From NCBI GenBank assembly GCA_030151105.1, contig JASLEN010000420.1, positions 1-6,790 of the forward strand: a stretch of 6,790 nucleotides of DNA, written 5' to 3'. Numbering within the stretch: the stretch's first letter is position 1; the number at the start of each line of letters is the position of its first letter. The position numbers were made by a program, and so were the translations under genes. The notes beneath the pieces were generated by a model. It ran no database searches and was not told where the DNA came from. It was given only the letters and a program-made list of their open reading frames with translations. The stretch comes from Dysgonomonas sp. GTDB taxonomy: Bacteria; Bacteroidota; Bacteroidia; Bacteroidales; Dysgonomonadaceae. This document shows, one piece after another, positions 4,018-6,790 of this stretch.

Positions 4018-6790
4018 AACAAATACGATATAAATGGGGCTTACTAAGCCTTATTATATTTACTACTATAAGTCTTGGAGCCCAGACAAAAGCACCTTGT
4101 AAGCGAGACTTTGTAATAAAAACAAAGATAACAGAATCTACATGTATGGCCAATGGGGTTATAGAGGTAACACTCGAAGGAGATCTCACAGATTTAGAAA
4201 TGCATATGACTGAATATGCTCTGAGACCTATTGATGGTACTACAGGGACAAATCTTCAATTTAGTCAAAAAAATGTATTGAGGTCAATCACAGCAGGGCA
4301 GTATGTCGTTAGCGTGCGTACATTTTGTATTGATGATACTACTGTTGGTGTAGTAACAGAGGCTACGAACGTTGTTGTGGGAGGTAATTACAAACCCTTA
4401 ATGGCTGAACTAGATTTAGCAAGAACTAGAAACTCCTATGCTGATTGTGCCACAGGTCTTATTGGCTTCAACATGAAAACCGATACAGGTTATGGAGATA
4501 TCACATTCCATCTATCCAAAGCACCTACTGGCGTTGTGATTGGCGAGATATTCCCCGAAAAAGGAAGTAATCTAAATGGCTATACACAATACACTCTTCC
4601 TGGATTATATCCAAGTGGTGATTATCAGATAGACATCTATGATAGTTGTAGTAAGGCGACTATACCTTTTACACTAAATGAAACTGTTGGTTTTCCTCCA
4701 ATAACAAGTGGATCTTTTTATCCTATTGGAGCAGGACTATCGTGTAATCAGGTTAAAGTATCCATGACCATTCCTCTCGATGTAGGCAATAATCAGTATG
4801 CAAGATATTTTAATGCTAGGCTTTATGAGCTAGCGCTCGTTCCAACAGGGCAAACTCCAATTGAAGCTGATTGGCAAACTTGGACTTCTGGTTATGTAAC
4901 ATTTAATAGTTTACCTAACTTTAAGGATTACTTTGCAACAGGCTCACTAGACATGCATGTCCGTGTTAAAGGCTGTAGCCAGCTTTCTACATCTGTAAAG
5001 AGACAACTGAAGGCACCAACATTATATAATCCTACAACTACATATTATTGTGATTATCTGACTTATAGTCCTACAATATTCAATACAGACTATGACGGTC
5101 TTTGGTGCTACCCTCTCACTTTTGAGGCTGTCAATGAAACTACAGGAGTTAAGATATTTGAAAAAACTTATACAGCTGAAGATGTGAAAAGTGGGGCTAA
5201 TCTTTATCCTTTCCGAGATGTACAGCTTGCCTATGGTTCAACTTATAGAATTAAAGTTACCGATGGGTCATCATATGTACACGAAAGGACTGGTATCAAT
5301 GCTTTAACTTTCTCTCCTTCTGTGAGTTTTTACACCTCTTACGATGTGTTTTATTGTGAAACGTTTAAGTCTAGAATACGAGTAGCTACGACATATAGTT
5401 GTTTCCCTGTAGAATTAACTGTTTATAAAGAGAATAGTGTTAAAGAGATGGTCGTTTATGAGACTAAAACTTTAAATACTTCTGATGTTACAGTAGAGTA
5501 TCCTTATGGAAAATATCAACTAGAGATAACAATACCAAATCATATTATGGCAAGTGGATTGCCTTATACCTATAAAACTGGTGTAATTGAGAGAAATTCA
5601 CCTAGACCAACTACACTTACAATATCAAGTGTAACTGATTCCTATTATATGGCTGATTTGGCAAATGAGAATTATGGGTATCTTCGGGTATATACTAATC
5701 AGGCGCTATCAGCAAATACTCGAATAACTGTTACTGATGCACCAGAAGGATATAGACACAAAGGAAGAACTTTTATTGTATCATCTACTGCAAATAGTAG
5801 CAATTATTTTTATTTAGGGAACTCGGATACAAGCAGTAGTTCTTCCTCAATACATATGCCAACTGGAAATTATACAGTAACGGTAGAAGATGATTGTGGA
5901 ACAAGCTTATCAGCAACTGCTTTATTGAGAACTGGATATGAGGCAGATGAAGTCAAATACATCGTTGAAGAAGATGAATGTGTAGGTGGACGTATAAAGT
6001 TTGATACCCAAAATGGAGGATACGTCAAATTAAAAGGTGTCGCTGGAGCAGGTTATACTAATTTTAAAATAATAAGCGGTCCTAACGGGGGATACGAAAC
6101 TGGACTAAAAAAATATAATGAAGAACTGAAAATTGTAGCAGATGGTGAATATGTTATTGGTACAGTAGTTAATACATCATATCAGACTTATTATATCCGA
6201 AGAGACACAATTCAGTTTGAGAAATCTAAGCCTTTCTTAAATCCTTCAGTTACATCGGCATATGTCTGTCCAGAAGCAGGAGCGACTTATGGTTATCTTA
6301 TATTTACGGGACAAGGAGGTAAAGCGACCTATCATTATGAATTGTTGAATGAAGATGAGACACCTACAGGACTAACTGCTACTGGAGGCGCAGATGAGAG
6401 AGTAGTATTTAATTATGGTTTATCCGGAGAAACTTATATTGTTCGAATAACAGATGAGTGTGGTAACTCTACGACTCAAGATATGACTCTTGCAAACTTG
6501 AAAACGCAAAGCATCATCTATTCAATACCTGCAGCAGGAGAATATTGTTACGGAGATGAAATCAAGTTAAATTGTATCACTCTAGGACAAACTAGCTATC
6601 TATGGGAAAAGAAAGTCAGCGAAGGTGTATATGAACTTGTTTCGCGTGAGCAAAATCCTCGTATTACTTCAGCTACTCCTGCAAACAGTGGAGTATATAG
6701 AGTAACCGTTACACCTGAATATTGTGGAGAGGCTATTACAGGAGAGTTGACGATAAAAGTGAATCCAGAATTGGTAACTGGTACCGTAAG
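4014..6790 (+). CDS. Giant modular surface protein, probable T9SS-exported adhesin (partial, runs off right edge)
   Basis: The first 925 residues are visible with no stop. The ATG at 4014 overlaps the previous gene's TGA (ATGA), typical of translational coupling. A Sec signal peptide covers 1-23 (LLSLIIFTTISLGA, cleavage before Q24). The rest is a chain of about nine beta-sandwich-like modules about 100 residues apart, whose opening positions fall near residues 44, 145, 244, 346, 448, 546, 656, 752 and 845. Each closes with G-x-Y-x-[VI]-x-[VI], often then D-x-C, for example GNYTVTVEDDC (618-628) and ETYIVRITDEC (806-816). The last visible module looks Ig-like (C854, W864, SGVYRV 892-897). Such arrays resemble SprB-like and CHU_C-type Bacteroidota surface proteins exported by the type IX system. 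The sorting domain that would confirm this must lie beyond the window. Adhesion or gliding is the family-based guess; no catalytic motif is seen. Confidence 0.88.
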   Translation, partial: MKQIRYKWGLLSLIIFTTISLGAQTKAPCKRDFVIKTKITESTCMANGVIEVTLEGDLTDLEMHMTEYALRPIDGTTGTNLQFSQKNVLRSITAGQYVVSVRTFCIDDTTVGVVTEATNVVVGGNYKPLMAELDLARTRNSYADCATGLIGFNMKTDTGYGDITFHLSKAPTGVVIGEIFPEKGSNLNGYTQYTLPGLYPSGDYQIDIYDSCSKATIPFTLNETVGFPPITSGSFYPIGAGLSCNQVKVSMTIPLDVGNNQYARYFNARLYELALVPTGQTPIEADWQTWTSGYVTFNSLPNFKDYFATGSLDMHVRVKGCSQLSTSVKRQLKAPTLYNPTTTYYCDYLTYSPTIFNTDYDGLWCYPLTFEAVNETTGVKIFEKTYTAEDVKSGANLYPFRDVQLAYGSTYRIKVTDGSSYVHERTGINALTFSPSVSFYTSYDVFYCETFKSRIRVATTYSCFPVELTVYKENSVKEMVVYETKTLNTSDVTVEYPYGKYQLEITIPNHIMASGLPYTYKTGVIERNSPRPTTLTISSVTDSYYMADLANENYGYLRVYTNQALSANTRITVTDAPEGYRHKGRTFIVSSTANSSNYFYLGNSDTSSSSSSIHMPTGNYTVTVEDDCGTSLSATALLRTGYEADEVKYIVEEDECVGGRIKFDTQNGGYVKLKGVAGAGYTNFKIISGPNGGYETGLKKYNEELKIVADGEYVIGTVVNTSYQTYYIRRDTIQFEKSKPFLNPSVTSAYVCPEAGATYGYLIFTGQGGKATYHYELLNEDETPTGLTATGGADERVVFNYGLSGETYIVRITDECGNSTTQDMTLANLKTQSIIYSIPAAGEYCYGDEIKLNCITLGQTSYLWEKKVSEGVYELVSREQNPRITSATPANSGVYRVTVTPEYCGEAITGELTIKVNPELVTGTV
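4143..6725 (+). repeat. Nine diverged protein modules of about 100 residues
   Basis: Within the giant protein, the cysteine (or substitute) that opens each module recurs every 93-106 residues. The closing motifs align as GQYVVSVRTFC (95-105), GDYQIDIYDSC (202-212), LDMHVRVKGC (312-321), GSTYRIKVTDG (408-418), GKYQLEITIPN (499-509), GNYTVTVEDDC (618-628), GEYVIGTVVNT (711-721), ETYIVRITDEC (806-816) and GVYRVTVTPEYC (893-904). The copies are far diverged and show no obvious DNA-level identity, so this is an old protein repeat and not a recent tandem duplication. Module edges are approximate. Confidence 0.7.

Noticed and set aside
3717..4189. Minus-strand frames opposite the 169-residue protein and the giant protein start
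   Set aside because: They are antisense to two genes with clear signal peptides and coupled starts, and have no recognisable features.
1..6790. CRISPR array, tRNA or rRNA, insertion sequence
   Set aside because: No regular short repeats with spacers, no cloverleaf-like or rRNA-like segments, and no transposase motifs were seen on either strand.

Overview
The window looks like chromosomal DNA from a Bacteroidota bacterium, most likely of the order Bacteroidales; Dysgonomonas or a relative is a guess from protein style, not a proven placement. The signs are: AT-rich sequence; no Shine-Dalgarno-like sites before the starts; Bacteroidota-type -7 promoter boxes (TAnnTTTG, often followed by CA); a small RRM RNA-binding protein; a cold-shock-domain protein with a long lysine-rich N-terminus; and secreted proteins of kinds typical of this phylum, with signal peptides ending in AQ.

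Left half (1-2400): three RNA-handling genes lie on the minus strand in the order DEAD-box helicase (RhlE-like, 2234-1104), cold-shock-domain protein (1097-657, 6 nt after the helicase) and RRM protein (500-192). The last has its own likely promoter at 614-621 and ends at a strong hairpin terminator (141-172). The terminator is symmetric and probably also serves a gene entering from the left on the plus strand, of which only about 18 codons (1-57) are visible. Together the three genes look like an RNA-remodelling or cold-adaptation cassette: a helicase to open RNA duplexes and two single-strand RNA binders.

Middle (2235-2855): about 620 bases without a credible gene separate two divergent transcription units. 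They hold a -7 box and a palindrome for the helicase, a pair of mutually exclusive hairpins (2549-2602) with no assigned job, and a -7 box for the plus-strand genes (2647-2654) with a Fur-box-like palindrome (2622-2638) just upstream.

Right half (2856-6790): three plus-strand genes are packed as one operon (gaps of 4 nt and -4 nt). All begin with Sec signal peptides. The first belongs to a Bacteroidota exported family with VTIGS, ALLDL and KGLLLPR motifs, the second is an unrecognised 169-residue exported protein, and the third is a very large modular surface protein whose first 925 residues are visible and which runs off the window. The large protein consists of about nine modules spaced close to 100 residues apart, each ending in a G-x-Y-x-[VI]-x-[VI] strand often followed by D-x-C. 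This is the architecture of gliding-adhesin-like or type IX secretion (T9SS) cargo proteins. The C-terminal sorting domain that would prove T9SS export lies outside the window. The best candidate for something undescribed here is this three-gene export unit, with two small partner proteins and an adhesin whose cysteine pattern changes from module to module.
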